From: UBA8941 sp963780545
GTDB lineage: Archaea > Thermoproteota > Bathyarchaeia > TCS64
Length of the DNA stretch: 64,000 bases
Assembly: GCA_963780545.1 (NCBI GenBank)
Contig: CAWACK010000026.1
Span: 62,001 to 126,000, forward strand
Reading direction: 5' to 3'
Below are positions 16,662 to 25,120 of the stretch, one piece after another. The position numbers were made by a program, and so were the translations under genes. The notes beneath the pieces were generated by a model, which had not been told where the DNA came from, made no database searches, and saw nothing but the letters and a program-made list of their open reading frames with translations. Each line of letters opens with the position of its first letter. The first letter of the stretch is position 1.

Positions 16662-16835
16662 CTAAAATCGTTCCCTACGGCCGCCACGTTCGTCGCGAGG
16701 AGCGTGGACGACTCTCTTAACAAAGTTGCTCCTTGTCCTCCTCTTCGGAGCCAGATGAGTGTGTGGCTGAGCCTCAATCTTTGGCGTCTGGGCCCTAACC
16801 TTACCTGCCTTTGTTAATGAACCGTGCGTCGGCAT
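16662..16835 (-). CDS. rps30e: 30S ribosomal protein S30e
   Basis: A 57-residue basic protein beginning MPTHGSLTKAGKVRAQTPKI and continuing with APKRRTRSNFVKRVV and RDERGGRRERF. The MPTHGSLTKAGKVR-QTPKI start is the signature of archaeal/eukaryotic S30e, a small-subunit protein near the decoding region. Eukaryotic S30e is made as a FUBI fusion; here it stands alone. The gene is short enough to be missed by a 60-residue ORF cutoff. ATG is at 16835 and TAG at 16662-16664, 20 bp before elp3. A TATA-like gtttatagat (minus strand, about 16872-16881) lies about 37-46 bp upstream, making this the first gene of the rps30e-elp3-gatD-gatE operon. Confidence 0.95.
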   Translation of the reverse strand: MPTHGSLTKAGKVRAQTPKIEAQPHTHLAPKRRTRSNFVKRVVHAPRDERGGRRERF

Positions 16836-16892
16836 GTGATTACCGTCGTGTTCTGCGCAGCTTTGTATCTATAAACTTTTCTAAGGGTGAGA

Positions 16893-17696
16893 TCAGTGGT
16901 CTACGCGAATAATTCGACCAGAGGCGTCCATACGTCTCTTACCGAAGTCAGCTGCGACTTCCCTTAGAACCTCCGAGCCGAAAACGGGCCCATCCCTGCA
17001 TACTCTGTATGGGCCTATTGCGCAGCTCCCGCAGAGCCCGATGGCACACTTGCATAGCCTCTCTAAGCTGACCTCTACGGGGAGCCCGACCTTCTCTGCG
17101 TCTGCCCAAACTTTAGCGGCCATTAGTTCAGGACCGCATATATAGACTTGGTCGAATTCACTCTCGGCCATGAGGTCCCCCGCAAAGTCGGAGGCGAAGC
17201 CTTCATAACCCTCGGAGCCGTCGTCGGTGGAGATGATTGGACCTGTTTTTAGCAAGTTAGTGAGCTTCTCCTTAAAGAGGAGCTGATGACTGCTCCGGGC
17301 ACCGATGAGGAAAGTGGGTTTTACACCCCGTATCACAAATTCTTCTGCGAGAGGGGTAAGGGATGCTATACCAGTACCGCCACCGACGAGGAAGGGGCGC
17401 TTTCCCTTAATAGAATAACCATTGCCGAAGGGTCCCCGAAGTCCCATCTTGTCACCCTTCTTTAGGCTCGATATAGCATGTGTCGCTTCCCCAACGTCTC
17501 TGACAGTGATGCCTGAGGGATCGCCAATGGTTGAGAGGCTCATCGGAACCTCGTCGACGCCTGGGATCCACACCATATGGTATTGCCCTGGACGCGCCTC
17601 AGCTACTGACGGGAAGTAGATGGTTGTTATGTCTGGAGTTTCCTTGACGATGCGCTCGACCCTCACGACCTTTAAGGTTTCACTTCCTGTGTGCAA
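16893..17696 (-). CDS. pyrK: Dihydroorotate dehydrogenase electron-transfer subunit
   Basis: FAD and [2Fe-2S] protein that passes electrons from PyrD to NAD+ in class 1B dihydroorotate dehydrogenase. The 267-residue protein has an N-terminal FAD-binding beta barrel (GQYHMVWIPGVDEVPMSLS), an NAD-binding half (FLVGGGTGIASLTPLAEEF) and a C-terminal cysteine cluster (LCKCAIGLCGSCAIG with a later VCRDGPVF) for the iron-sulfur centre. The TTG start at 17696 lies 17 bp inside the end of pyrD, so expression is coupled. Confidence 0.94.
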   Translation of the reverse strand: MHTGSETLKVVRVERIVKETPDITTIYFPSVAEARPGQYHMVWIPGVDEVPMSLSTIGDPSGITVRDVGEATHAISSLKKGDKMGLRGPFGNGYSIKGKRPFLVGGGTGIASLTPLAEEFVIRGVKPTFLIGARSSHQLLFKEKLTNLLKTGPIISTDDGSEGYEGFASDFAGDLMAESEFDQVYICGPELMAAKVWADAEKVGLPVEVSLERLCKCAIGLCGSCAIGPYRVCRDGPVFGSEVLREVAADFGKRRMDASGRIIRVDH

Positions 17697-18606
17697 GACC
17701 TACAACCTCATTCACCGAGCTGAACAGATTATCTTTGAGATACTTAGCGACGCCCTCATTGACCTTCCCGTAGACCTCTAAGCCTTGGTTCATAACAGCA
17801 GTTCCTATCTCGACCGCAGAAGCACCAGCAAGCATGTACTCGATAGCATCACGCCAATTTGAGACTCCGCCGCAGCCAATTATCGGGACCTTAATGACCT
17901 CAGCTATTTCCCAGACGCAGCGGAGAGCCACCGGTTTGAGGGCAGGTCCCGAGAGACCTCCTGTTACATTGGTGAGAATAGGGCACATGAAATCGACGTC
18001 GATGGCCATCGCCTTAAGCGTGTTCCCAGCGGTTATTGCATCCGCACCACCACTCTCCGCAGCCATCGCTACATCCGCGATATCCGAGACACCGGGAGAT
18101 AGCTTGACTAAGACAGGCAACTTTGTGACATCCTTAATCGCTGTTGTGACCCTCTTGACGCTTAAAGGGTCGGCTGCGCACATCCCCGGCTCCCCGCTCA
18201 CGTTGGGGCAGCTCAGGTTGAGTTCGAGGGCGTCTGCACCAGCCCCACATAGTACCTCAGCGCTTGACTGGAACTCCTCAATCGTCGACGCGAAGAAGCT
18301 GGCAACCACCGGTACTCCCTCTTGCTTAAGCTCCCGTATCTCACCCAGGTAGCCATTGACACTTGGGTTAGGGAGCCCCATGGCATTGAGGAAGCCACAA
18401 TCGACCTCGACGACCGTCGGATTGACGTAACCCGGCTTCGCTTGTGGACCGAGACTCTTCGTCACCACAGCTCCCGCCCCAGAGTCGTAGACGCGCTTAA
18501 GAAGGGGCGCCGACATACCGAGAACGCCCGAGGCGTTTAGGGTGGGAGAACGAAGCTTCAGCCCGGCTATGTCCACGGCTAAGCTTATACTAGACAAACC
18601 GCCCAC
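17680..18606 (-). CDS. pyrD: Dihydroorotate dehydrogenase, catalytic subunit (class 1B)
   Basis: FMN enzyme oxidising dihydroorotate to orotate in pyrimidine synthesis. The 308-residue TIM barrel has LKLRSPTLNASGVLG at the N-terminus, LNLSCPNVSGEPG around the active-site serine/cysteine region, VLVKLSPGVSDIADVAMAAE, and the phosphate-binding PIIGCGGVSNWRDAIEYMLA near the C-terminus. Together with the overlapping pyrK this is the NAD-linked 1B type. The GTG start at 18606 is uncertain by several codons; the family start would be near SLAVDIAGLKL. Confidence 0.95.
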   Translation of the reverse strand: MGGLSSISLAVDIAGLKLRSPTLNASGVLGMSAPLLKRVYDSGAGAVVTKSLGPQAKPGYVNPTVVEVDCGFLNAMGLPNPSVNGYLGEIRELKQEGVPVVASFFASTIEEFQSSAEVLCGAGADALELNLSCPNVSGEPGMCAADPLSVKRVTTAIKDVTKLPVLVKLSPGVSDIADVAMAAESGGADAITAGNTLKAMAIDVDFMCPILTNVTGGLSGPALKPVALRCVWEIAEVIKVPIIGCGGVSNWRDAIEYMLAGASAVEIGTAVMNQGLEVYGKVNEGVAKYLKDNLFSSVNEVVGLAHRK

Positions 18607-18649
18607 AGATACTCAATCTCCCCTTACATAAATCTATGGAGGCAAGATA

Positions 18650-19798
18650 ATGACTAGCACAGCTCATCTTGAAGAGACCCTGATAGGCGTCTTCGCCCTG
18701 ACACCCGAGGGGAGAATCATCGAGAAGGCCTTCTACCCGAAGGAGCCAGAGAAGATAGCTCGCGCTATCACACGGCAGAGGAACGGAGAGGTGACTAAAG
18801 AGGTAATAAAAGTCGTCGAGGGGCTCGCCAAGAGGGGTTTTGACGTCGTCACAACAACTAACGCCGAGCTCGCCGAGACACTCAAAGTCGAGAACGCTCT
18901 GGAGGTAGAGCTTGTCGATTCCGAGCTTGGCGATAAGCTTAGGGAGAACCTCCCCACCCTAGCGGTTCAAGGGGGGCTCGTGAAGACTGAGGAGGAGTTC
19001 TACGAGCTTACAAGGAGTGTCTCTACTATCCTCACACGCAGCGCAGTAAAGGACGCTCTCGGCGGTAGGGAGGCACTTATCACCCAGACAGTTCAGCTCC
19101 TAGGCGAACTCGACACCTCACTTAATGGTCTGAGTAGCCGAGTTAGGGAATGGTATGGCTTACACTACCCCGAGTTAAGCAGAATTGTCAGAGATCACAA
19201 ATCCTATTTAGCGTTCATCACAGAGATCGGAGACCGCTCCGCTGTTACAAAGGAAAAATTAGAGGCACTAGGGCTTCAAAGGCGCGAGGTCACCGGGATT
19301 CTCAAAGGATCGGAGGTCTCAATGGGGGCGACCCTAGGCGAGGAGGACCTCGCTGAGGTCAAGCGCTTAGCTCAGCAAGCCCTCGCCTTATACGATTATC
19401 GTGTTAAGCTTACTGAATATATCTCAAGTCTCGCCGAGGAGATTGCGCCCAATGTCTCGATCATCGCAGGTCCGACCCTCGCCGCGAAATTGATAGAGAG
19501 GGCAGGGGGACTCCGCAAGCTGGCGATGATGCCCTCCAGTACACTGCAGATAATCGGTGCCGAAAAGGCGTTATACAGGTCTATTAAAACGAAGTCGCGT
19601 CCACCCAAACATGGACTGATCTTCCAGCACCCCTATGTCAACGGCGCACCCAGAGGATTGAGGGGAATAAGGGCCCGCCATCTAGCCGCAAAGCTCTCGA
19701 TAGCTGCGAGGGCGGACGCCTTCTCGGGAAATCTGATAGCGGATCAGCTGAAGAAAGATCTGGAAGAGGCTGCGAAGCCTAACCTCTCTTCACTGTAA
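18650..19798 (+). CDS. nop5: Nop5 (Nop56/58 homologue) C/D-box sRNP core protein
   Basis: Scaffold of the archaeal box C/D sRNP that positions fibrillarin for 2'-O-methylation of rRNA and tRNA. The 382-residue protein has an N-terminal fibrillarin-binding domain, a coiled-coil middle, and the Nop domain with LSSRVREWYGLHYPEL, APNVSIIAGPTLAAKLIERA, IQIGAEKAL-like AEKALYRSIKTK and GLIFQHPYVNGAPRGLRGI. The start ATG 18650 follows a good Shine-Dalgarno (GGAGG). The fibrillarin gene lies 640 bp downstream on the same strand, with Alba convergent and a small Cys protein between. The C-terminal end overlaps alba by 20 bp. Confidence 0.97.
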   Translation: MTSTAHLEETLIGVFALTPEGRIIEKAFYPKEPEKIARAITRQRNGEVTKEVIKVVEGLAKRGFDVVTTTNAELAETLKVENALEVELVDSELGDKLRENLPTLAVQGGLVKTEEEFYELTRSVSTILTRSAVKDALGGREALITQTVQLLGELDTSLNGLSSRVREWYGLHYPELSRIVRDHKSYLAFITEIGDRSAVTKEKLEALGLQRREVTGILKGSEVSMGATLGEEDLAEVKRLAQQALALYDYRVKLTEYISSLAEEIAPNVSIIAGPTLAAKLIERAGGLRKLAMMPSSTLQIIGAEKALYRSIKTKSRPPKHGLIFQHPYVNGAPRGLRGIRARHLAAKLSIAARADAFSGNLIADQLKKDLEEAAKPNLSSL

Positions 19799-20042
19799 TT
19801 GAGATCGTGGAGACATTCCGTTCACCGTTTTCACCTTGGAGCTTCTCAGTACCGATCTCTATGCCTTCGATATGGAGGTCTGTGAAGAACCTCCTCCTGC
19901 TCACCTCGACGACATCAACGGCGCTGGTTATCGCCCTACCTCGTGCAACAACATTAACTGTCCCAGACCTCTGGAGAGCGGATGCGATAGCTGTCACATA
20001 GTTCAGTATCGGCTTCGAGCCGACGTAAATGTTCTCTGACAT
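19779..20042 (-). CDS. albA: DNA/RNA-binding protein Alba
   Basis: Abundant archaeal chromatin protein that binds DNA and RNA as a dimer. The 87-residue protein reads MSENIYVGSKPILNYVTAIA, then VNVVARGRAITSAVDVVEVS and IEIGTEKLQGENGERNVSTI. The lysine normally acetylated/methylated in the K-P-x-x-N-Y loop is present (GSKPILNY). I place the start at ATG 20042, not the GTG at 20048. The gene is convergent with and slightly overlaps nop5. The methyltransferase-like protein at 3226 belongs to a family known to modify Alba. Confidence 0.95.
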   Translation of the reverse strand: MSENIYVGSKPILNYVTAIASALQRSGTVNVVARGRAITSAVDVVEVSRRRFFTDLHIEGIEIGTEKLQGENGERNVSTISITVKRG

Positions 20043-20165
20043 GTTCACCAGATGCGAGACGCTGTGTAGCCTCTTAAACTATACTACCCAATGTAGATTA
20101 ATAGTTGGGGACACCCTGAAAGATTTAAACATCGGCAACCATGGATAATTCCCGAGGCGATTAGG

Positions 20166-20429
20166 GTGTCGACTTTCTCCGAGGCATTCCAGGAGAAATT
20201 TGGGCGGAAAGATTGTCCATTCATCTTCGACTGCAACTTCGAGATCACAAAGGATTTTTTCACACGTGTCTGTAAGACCTCTGCTTACCCTAATTGTCAC
20301 AACTTCGCTAAACGCGTCGGCGAGCTACAAGTCCCGATGACTTGGTTGCAGAAGCTGGCTGTGGATCAGGCAAGGGTGATCGAAGCCGCAGGCCCCGACG
20401 TGGAGGCGGCTGATCAGACGCAGAGGTAA
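20166..20429 (+). CDS. Conserved small four-cysteine protein upstream of fibrillarin
   Basis: An 87-residue protein with four cysteines (C17, C23, C36, C44) in an aromatic-rich context: KDCPFIFDCNFEITKDFF then CKTSAYPNC. The spacing suggests a zinc or iron-sulfur site but matches no family I can name with certainty. The start is GTG 20166, with a TATA-like atttaaac about 35-45 bp upstream. It ends 7 bp before the fibrillarin frame, so the two form an operon. The context suggests a link to sRNP or ribosome function; that is inference. Confidence 0.7.
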   Translation: MSTFSEAFQEKFGRKDCPFIFDCNFEITKDFFTRVCKTSAYPNCHNFAKRVGELQVPMTWLQKLAVDQARVIEAAGPDVEAADQTQR

Positions 20430-20436
20430 AGCCCTA

Positions 20437-21123
20437 TTGGGTTTAACCGTGGTTGAGCATACACCTGGCGTCTATTTCATAGAGAAGGATGACCAAAGGC
20501 TCCTCGCTACAAGGAATTTGGTTCCTGGGCGTAAGGTATATGGCGAGGAGCTTGTAACTGTGGGCGGAATCGAGTATCGCCTCTGGAACCCCTCGAGGAG
20601 TAAGCTTGGCGCAGCTATAATTAAAGGTCTAAAGAGAAATCCCATCAAGCTTAGTTCGAAGGTTCTCTATCTCGGCGTTGCCTCAGGGACAACCTGCAGC
20701 CACGTCTCCGACATTATCGGGGACTCTGGTCACGTCTGGGGGGTCGACTTCGCCCCACGCCCGATAAGGGACCTAATTGATCACGTAGCTAGGTATAGGA
20801 TGAACATTTCACCAATCCTCGGTGACGCTCGCCAACCTCAGGGATATGCCCAGTTGGTATCTAAAGTCGAGGTTATCTTCGCTGATGTCGCTCAGCCTGA
20901 CCAGGCGGAGATTGTAATTAAAAACGCTAAGTTGTTTCTTAGGAGAGGAGGATATGCTATGCTGTCAATAAAGTCGAGGAGCATCAACGTTTCGAGAAAT
21001 CCAAGGGAGATCTACGCGGAGCAGGTCGCCGTTCTGGAGAGAGCGGGCTTCAGGATTGAGGAACTCGTTGAGCTGGACCCATTAGAAGTGGATCACGCGC
21101 TCACACTCGCTAGTCTCGTCTGA
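20437..21123 (+). CDS. flpA: Fibrillarin-like rRNA/tRNA 2'-O-methyltransferase
   Basis: SAM-dependent methyltransferase of the C/D-box sRNP. The 228-residue protein has an N-terminal beta domain (VEHTPGVYFIEKDDQRLLAT, EYRLWNPSRSKLGAAIIKGL) and the methyltransferase domain with VLYLGVASGTTCSHVSDIIG, WGVDFAPRPIRDLIDHV and VEVIFADVAQPDQAEI. The family catalytic Lys appears in MLSIKSRSI. The listed start is TTG 20437; GTG 20449 is an alternative closer to the conserved N-terminus. It overlaps the convergent rnhB end by 31 bp. Confidence 0.97.
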   Translation: MGLTVVEHTPGVYFIEKDDQRLLATRNLVPGRKVYGEELVTVGGIEYRLWNPSRSKLGAAIIKGLKRNPIKLSSKVLYLGVASGTTCSHVSDIIGDSGHVWGVDFAPRPIRDLIDHVARYRMNISPILGDARQPQGYAQLVSKVEVIFADVAQPDQAEIVIKNAKLFLRRGGYAMLSIKSRSINVSRNPREIYAEQVAVLERAGFRIEELVELDPLEVDHALTLASLV

Positions 21124-21761
21124 GCAGCGTCGCGCTTTATCTTGATGACAGGCTTCCACGAGCAACGCACAAAAGGCGGCCAATCCCCGTGCTCCTTATG
21201 CCAGGACTCGAGCCACTTTATGGTTTTGTCGTCACTGGGATAGCCAGAATTGAAGTCACCGAATTCCTCCCTTAGACCAGCGACTATCGTATCCCTCCTA
21301 ACTTTGGCGAGGATCGAAGCCGCAGAGACGACTGGATATGTATCATCAGCTTTATGCTCGCAAACCAATCTTGGCTGGGCAGGAAGGAGTTTAAGGATGG
21401 TCGCTGCGAATCTCGCCTCGTCCACATCCGAAGCGTCGACGTACGCCTCCTCGGGACCGAGATCCCTAATGACGCTGGCCATAGCTACGGCTTCCAGATA
21501 GTTTAGCCTCCTCAGCTTGATGCCGCGAGAGACCACAGCGTCTATGGCGCTGGGAGAAATCTCAAAAAATTTCACTCCGGAGGCGAGTGATTGGATCCCG
21601 TCCACGAGTCTCTCACGCTTCCTTGCAGTCAGCTTTTTCGAGTCCTTGACCCCGAGCTCGATGAGCATGGGGATCTTGTCGTCGGGGAAGGAGACCCCAG
21701 CGACGACAAGCGGACCAATAGCACAGCCTCTTCCCGCTTCGTCGACCCCGACGACCCGCAT
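21093..21761 (-). CDS. rnhB: Ribonuclease HII
   Basis: Cleaves RNA in RNA-DNA hybrids and at single ribonucleotides in DNA. The 222-residue protein starts VVGVDEAGRGCAIGPLVVAG with the catalytic Asp6-Glu7 pair in DEAGRG. It has further acidic residues in AYVDASDVDEARFA and the SAASILAKVRRD motif, and ends with the expected basic tail. Length is normal for archaeal RNase HII. It is convergent with fibrillarin. Confidence 0.96.
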   Translation of the reverse strand: MRVVGVDEAGRGCAIGPLVVAGVSFPDDKIPMLIELGVKDSKKLTARKRERLVDGIQSLASGVKFFEISPSAIDAVVSRGIKLRRLNYLEAVAMASVIRDLGPEEAYVDASDVDEARFAATILKLLPAQPRLVCEHKADDTYPVVSAASILAKVRRDTIVAGLREEFGDFNSGYPSDDKTIKWLESWHKEHGDWPPFVRCSWKPVIKIKRDAAQTRLASVSA

Positions 21762-21965
21762 GGCTCTATCTTATCTTTGTCTTAATTAAAAGGCTAACCT
21801 GCGAGTTCACTGTAAATCACAGGGTGGTGTTAGCTTCAACCTTTAGCTGCTTCGCTTCCCGTTTCGGATCGTTTTAAAGGGGAGTGTTGAGGGGGAATAT
21901 GCATCTCAATGGTCCAAAAAGCCCATTGGATGATTGACCTTCATCTAAAGATCTAAATTATTTAA

Positions 21966-23477
21966 CTATTCCTCGTCTACTCTTTTTAGCTCTGTAATAC
22001 CGAGCATACTTAGATCGAGGGGAAAAATAGGACGTCGAATCTTCCTGAAATTGAAGCTGGCGAGACGAGGACTAGTTAGACCAGGCGTGTCGAGTTCGAT
22101 GACCTCCTTCGCTATTGGTTCATGACTTGCACGGAAGTGAACGGATGATTTGACTACGATGAATTTTGCGTCGGTTGGTTCGATACCCTGACTCCTGTAG
22201 AGTTCGAGGTCGAGGGGCTGGAGCCGTTTCGATGTTATGATGATGTCATTACCCGCGACTTGGAGAACTGCCGTAAGCCCCATGTCTGTTTCTGAGCCTG
22301 TGCCCATAGGTCCTTTCACTATCCATCGACCATCACTGACGCTTCTAACACGGGCTTTGATTTTCAGAGGCTTCCCATGGAATTTATCTGTGTGGCCGCC
22401 GAGACTAACATCTATCTCTTTCCCCGGACCGGCTTTTTGGGCCTTCACCGCTACGACAGGATCCCATACGACGCCAAAAATGCCACCGGTAAGCCCCTCA
22501 TCTAGCACAGCCTTGAGTACAACCGTGCCATCGCAGGGAGCCCCCCCGCCTGGGTTGTCGCCTATATCTGCGAGGACGATAGGTCCTTCCTTAGCATCTT
22601 TTACCTTTCTCAAAGCCTCCCTGACCTGCGTAGGCCTAACTAGGAAATCTCGGCGTAGGTTCCATGCGATGTCGCTGAGCTCCTGTGCAAGATTATCGGC
22701 GAGTTTTTGATCGTTGTTAGTTATGACTATAAAGCTCATACCAGCTTCCTTGATGTCGCTCCAAGGGAAGCCAGCGGCAACTGTTATTGACTCAACGCCA
22801 GGGATCTGCTCCATCCTATGTGCCTCCTCTAAAAGGCGAGTCATGGGGTAGCGTCCAGTAAACTGGGCTTGAAGTGCAGGTAGCATCGGGGGTTGCCTTA
22901 GTGCCCTAGTAGGTTTGAGTTTGCCATCGAGTATCTTAGCAAGGAGGTCGATCGACTCGACGGCACGCTCATACTCGTCTATATGCGGGTAAGTGTCGTA
23001 ACCTACGAGGATATCAGCCTCCCTTATCATCTTCTCGGTGTAGTTAGCGTGGAGGTCGAAGCTAGCCACCAGAGGTTTTTTACCTATTAGTCTTCTGATC
23101 TCCCCGAGAACATCTCCCTCGACATCATCATGCTTCTCAGCGACCGCTGCACCATGCAGGTGGACAGCAACCCCGTCAAAGGGTTTTGACACCCTGATGC
23201 CATCGAGAATGTTCCCGAGGATCGTTTCGTACGCCTCCTCGGTGATTATGCCACTAGGAGTCGCAGAGGCGTGGACAGTCTGAATGAGCTCGAAGTCGTG
23301 TTTTTCGCAGCCGTCGATTATTCCGCCAGCTGCTGTCTTCGTCCCCCTGAACTTTTGGGTTATTTCGTCGCCGTGAAAGAGGTGATGGTTTCTAAACTGG
23401 GAAAGATCGGTCTTGATGCTGGAGAGGATATTAGTCTCGTGAGAGAAGAGACCGGTTACTATCTTCTTTGAGACCAT
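21966..23477 (-). CDS. MlrC-like M81 family metallopeptidase
   Basis: A 503-residue member of the microcystinase C (MlrC)/M81 family, metal-dependent amidohydrolase-like proteins. Diagnostic stretches are GLFSHETNILSSIKTDL at the N-terminus, VAVHLHGAAVAEKHDDVEGD, LVASFDLHANYTEKM and VGYDTYPHIDEYERA, which supply the expected histidine/aspartate metal ligands. Then DIGDNPGGGAPCDGTVVL marks the C-terminal MlrC domain. The natural substrate is unknown; microcystin degradation itself is not implied. It is 38 bp downstream of the alkyltransferase gene on the same strand. Confidence 0.88.
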   Translation of the reverse strand: MVSKKIVTGLFSHETNILSSIKTDLSQFRNHHLFHGDEITQKFRGTKTAAGGIIDGCEKHDFELIQTVHASATPSGIITEEAYETILGNILDGIRVSKPFDGVAVHLHGAAVAEKHDDVEGDVLGEIRRLIGKKPLVASFDLHANYTEKMIREADILVGYDTYPHIDEYERAVESIDLLAKILDGKLKPTRALRQPPMLPALQAQFTGRYPMTRLLEEAHRMEQIPGVESITVAAGFPWSDIKEAGMSFIVITNNDQKLADNLAQELSDIAWNLRRDFLVRPTQVREALRKVKDAKEGPIVLADIGDNPGGGAPCDGTVVLKAVLDEGLTGGIFGVVWDPVVAVKAQKAGPGKEIDVSLGGHTDKFHGKPLKIKARVRSVSDGRWIVKGPMGTGSETDMGLTAVLQVAGNDIIITSKRLQPLDLELYRSQGIEPTDAKFIVVKSSVHFRASHEPIAKEVIELDTPGLTSPRLASFNFRKIRRPIFPLDLSMLGITELKRVDEE

Positions 23478-23514
23478 GCTTGAAGATCATAGTCAAGTGG
23501 GAAAACGTTAGCGG

Positions 23515-24066
23515 TCACGTAAAGAACTGGCGGAGGTCGATGTCCTTCTCCGGGGTGCCCTTCGAGGTTTCAAATATCCCCTCATATATTAGGAGCCTTC
23601 TCTTCAATTCGAGGCCAGAGCTGAAACCACCTAAACCACCATTCGAAGCAACGACTCTGTGACAGGGAACTATGAGGCTTATTGGGTTGTCTCCCACTGC
23701 GTTTCCCACAGCACGAACGGCCTTTGGGCGCCCGACCTGTTTCGCGATCCTACCGTAGCTGGAAAGTTTCCCATTGGGAATAGAATAGATAGCTTTCCAG
23801 ACGTCGACTTGGAACTGTGTACCCCGCATGTCGAAGGGGACCTTAAAGATCAGTTTTTCGCCCTGAAAGTATCGGTCGAGCTGCTTCTTCAGCTCCTTGA
23901 ACCTACTAGAGTCCTCGACGTACTCGGCCTTTATATGCTCCCTTAGTTCCTTCCTGAAGCCCTCCTTGCTGCCTGAAATGTTAAATTGGACGAGCCCTTT
24001 CTCCGATGCTGCGGCCCACATAATACCCATCGGCGTCTCTAACCCAGAATAGTAGATCTTCTCCAT
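23515..24066 (-). CDS. ogt: Methylated-DNA--protein-cysteine methyltransferase
   Basis: Suicide repair protein removing O6-alkyl groups from guanine. The 183-residue protein carries the active-site motif PCHRV at residues 134-138 (acceptor Cys135), preceded by the DNA-binding helix region VGRPKAVRAVGNAVGDNP and followed by GGFSSGLELKRRLLIYEG. An N-terminal ribonuclease-like domain (about 1-75) completes the family architecture. The ATG 24066 context is ordinary. Confidence 0.96.
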   Translation of the reverse strand: MEKIYYSGLETPMGIMWAAASEKGLVQFNISGSKEGFRKELREHIKAEYVEDSSRFKELKKQLDRYFQGEKLIFKVPFDMRGTQFQVDVWKAIYSIPNGKLSSYGRIAKQVGRPKAVRAVGNAVGDNPISLIVPCHRVVASNGGLGGFSSGLELKRRLLIYEGIFETSKGTPEKDIDLRQFFT

Positions 24067-24147
24067 TTTCTCACCATCCTTATACCTGTGAGTTACCCTG
24101 TCCTGTTGGATCCCTGAACTAATAATAAAACACTGAGGTGAAATAGT

Positions 24148-24732
24148 TTGAATAGTCGTAAGCTGGTTCTAGCATCAACGTCGCCAAGGAGAAGTAGTCT
24201 TCTGATGCAGCTCGGCGTCGAATTCGATGTTGTCGATCCAGGTAATGCAGAAAACAGCATTGAACTTGATCCAGAAAATCACGTGATGGAGCACGCATTG
24301 TGCAAAGCAAAGGCTGTTGCAGAGAATTACCCAGATAGATTAGTCATAGCGGCTGACACGATTGTGGTTTTCATGGGAAGAATCCTGGAGAAGCCTCGGA
24401 ACCGGGAGGAGGCAAAAGAGATGCTACGAGCCTTGGGAAATAAAACCCACATGGTCATCTCAGCTGTTGCTATCGTCGAGAAGGGCAAGGGAATTACTGA
24501 CGTTAGGACGGAGAAGACTAAAGTCACCATGATGGGACTCAACGAAGATGAGATCGAGACCTATGTCGCGACGGGAGAGCCGATGGATAAAGCTGGCGCA
24601 TATGCGGCTCAGGGTGTCGGTGCTGTCATAATCGAAAGGGTTGATGGATGTTTCTACAATGTTGTGGGCCTACCTCTCAATCTGCTTCACCGAATGCTTA
24701 AGGAAGTAGGATACAACACACTACTGGTTTAG
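24148..24732 (+). CDS. maf: Maf-like nucleotide pyrophosphatase
   Basis: House-cleaning nucleoside-triphosphate pyrophosphatase of the Maf/YhdE family. The 194-residue protein has the N-terminal LVLASTSPRRSSLLMQLGV motif, VIAADTIVVFMGRILEKPRN with the catalytic aspartate, and the C-terminal GEPMDKAGAYAAQGVGAVII and GCFYNVVGLPL blocks. The start is TTG at 24148. It is divergent from ogt. Substrate preference (dTTP/UTP type versus 7-methyl-GTP type) is not determined here. Confidence 0.95.
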   Translation: MNSRKLVLASTSPRRSSLLMQLGVEFDVVDPGNAENSIELDPENHVMEHALCKAKAVAENYPDRLVIAADTIVVFMGRILEKPRNREEAKEMLRALGNKTHMVISAVAIVEKGKGITDVRTEKTKVTMMGLNEDEIETYVATGEPMDKAGAYAAQGVGAVIIERVDGCFYNVVGLPLNLLHRMLKEVGYNTLLV

Positions 24733-24794
24733 TGCACACCTTTAATAGGCTCTAAAAAATCCAGGAATCAAAAATAGGCTGTTCTTAAGCTGTC

Positions 24795-24977
24795 TTATGG
24801 CTCGACAGTGATAGCCTGTGTTGGACAGCTGTTTACGCACGCCATGCAAGCAATGCAGTCCGTGGCCCGTGTAGGTTGGGATTTTCCTCCGACTAGGTCG
24901 TAGACGTTCATTGGACAGACATCCACACAGGTGCCCTCTCCATCACATTTATTCTGGTCTACTGTGACTGTAGGCAT
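24795..24977 (-). CDS. Small dicluster ferredoxin with one atypical cluster site
   Basis: A 60-residue ferredoxin. The second motif C41-x2-C44-x2-C47-x3-C51-P is a full [4Fe-4S] ligand set. The first reads C11-x2-E14-x2-C17-x3-C21-P, with glutamate where the second cysteine is normal. That pattern is known to favour a [3Fe-4S] or acid-ligated [4Fe-4S] centre, so the protein may be a 7Fe-type ferredoxin. It is monocistronic with clean flanks. It is a plausible electron acceptor for the 2-oxoacid oxidoreductases in this window; that is inference. Confidence 0.92.
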   Translation of the reverse strand: MPTVTVDQNKCDGEGTCVDVCPMNVYDLVGGKSQPTRATDCIACMACVNSCPTQAITVEP

Positions 24978-25120
24978 ATATTCACACCTCTCCTTACCAC
25001 GGAGGCGAGGCTTTAAAACCGTTTCTCAGGTTTGTGTTTTTTTTGTGGGTGGCGCGAGGGGTTTAGTAGTTATCCGATATGTTGTACCGCACACTTCTGG
25101 ACATTATTAAAAAAAGTTTT

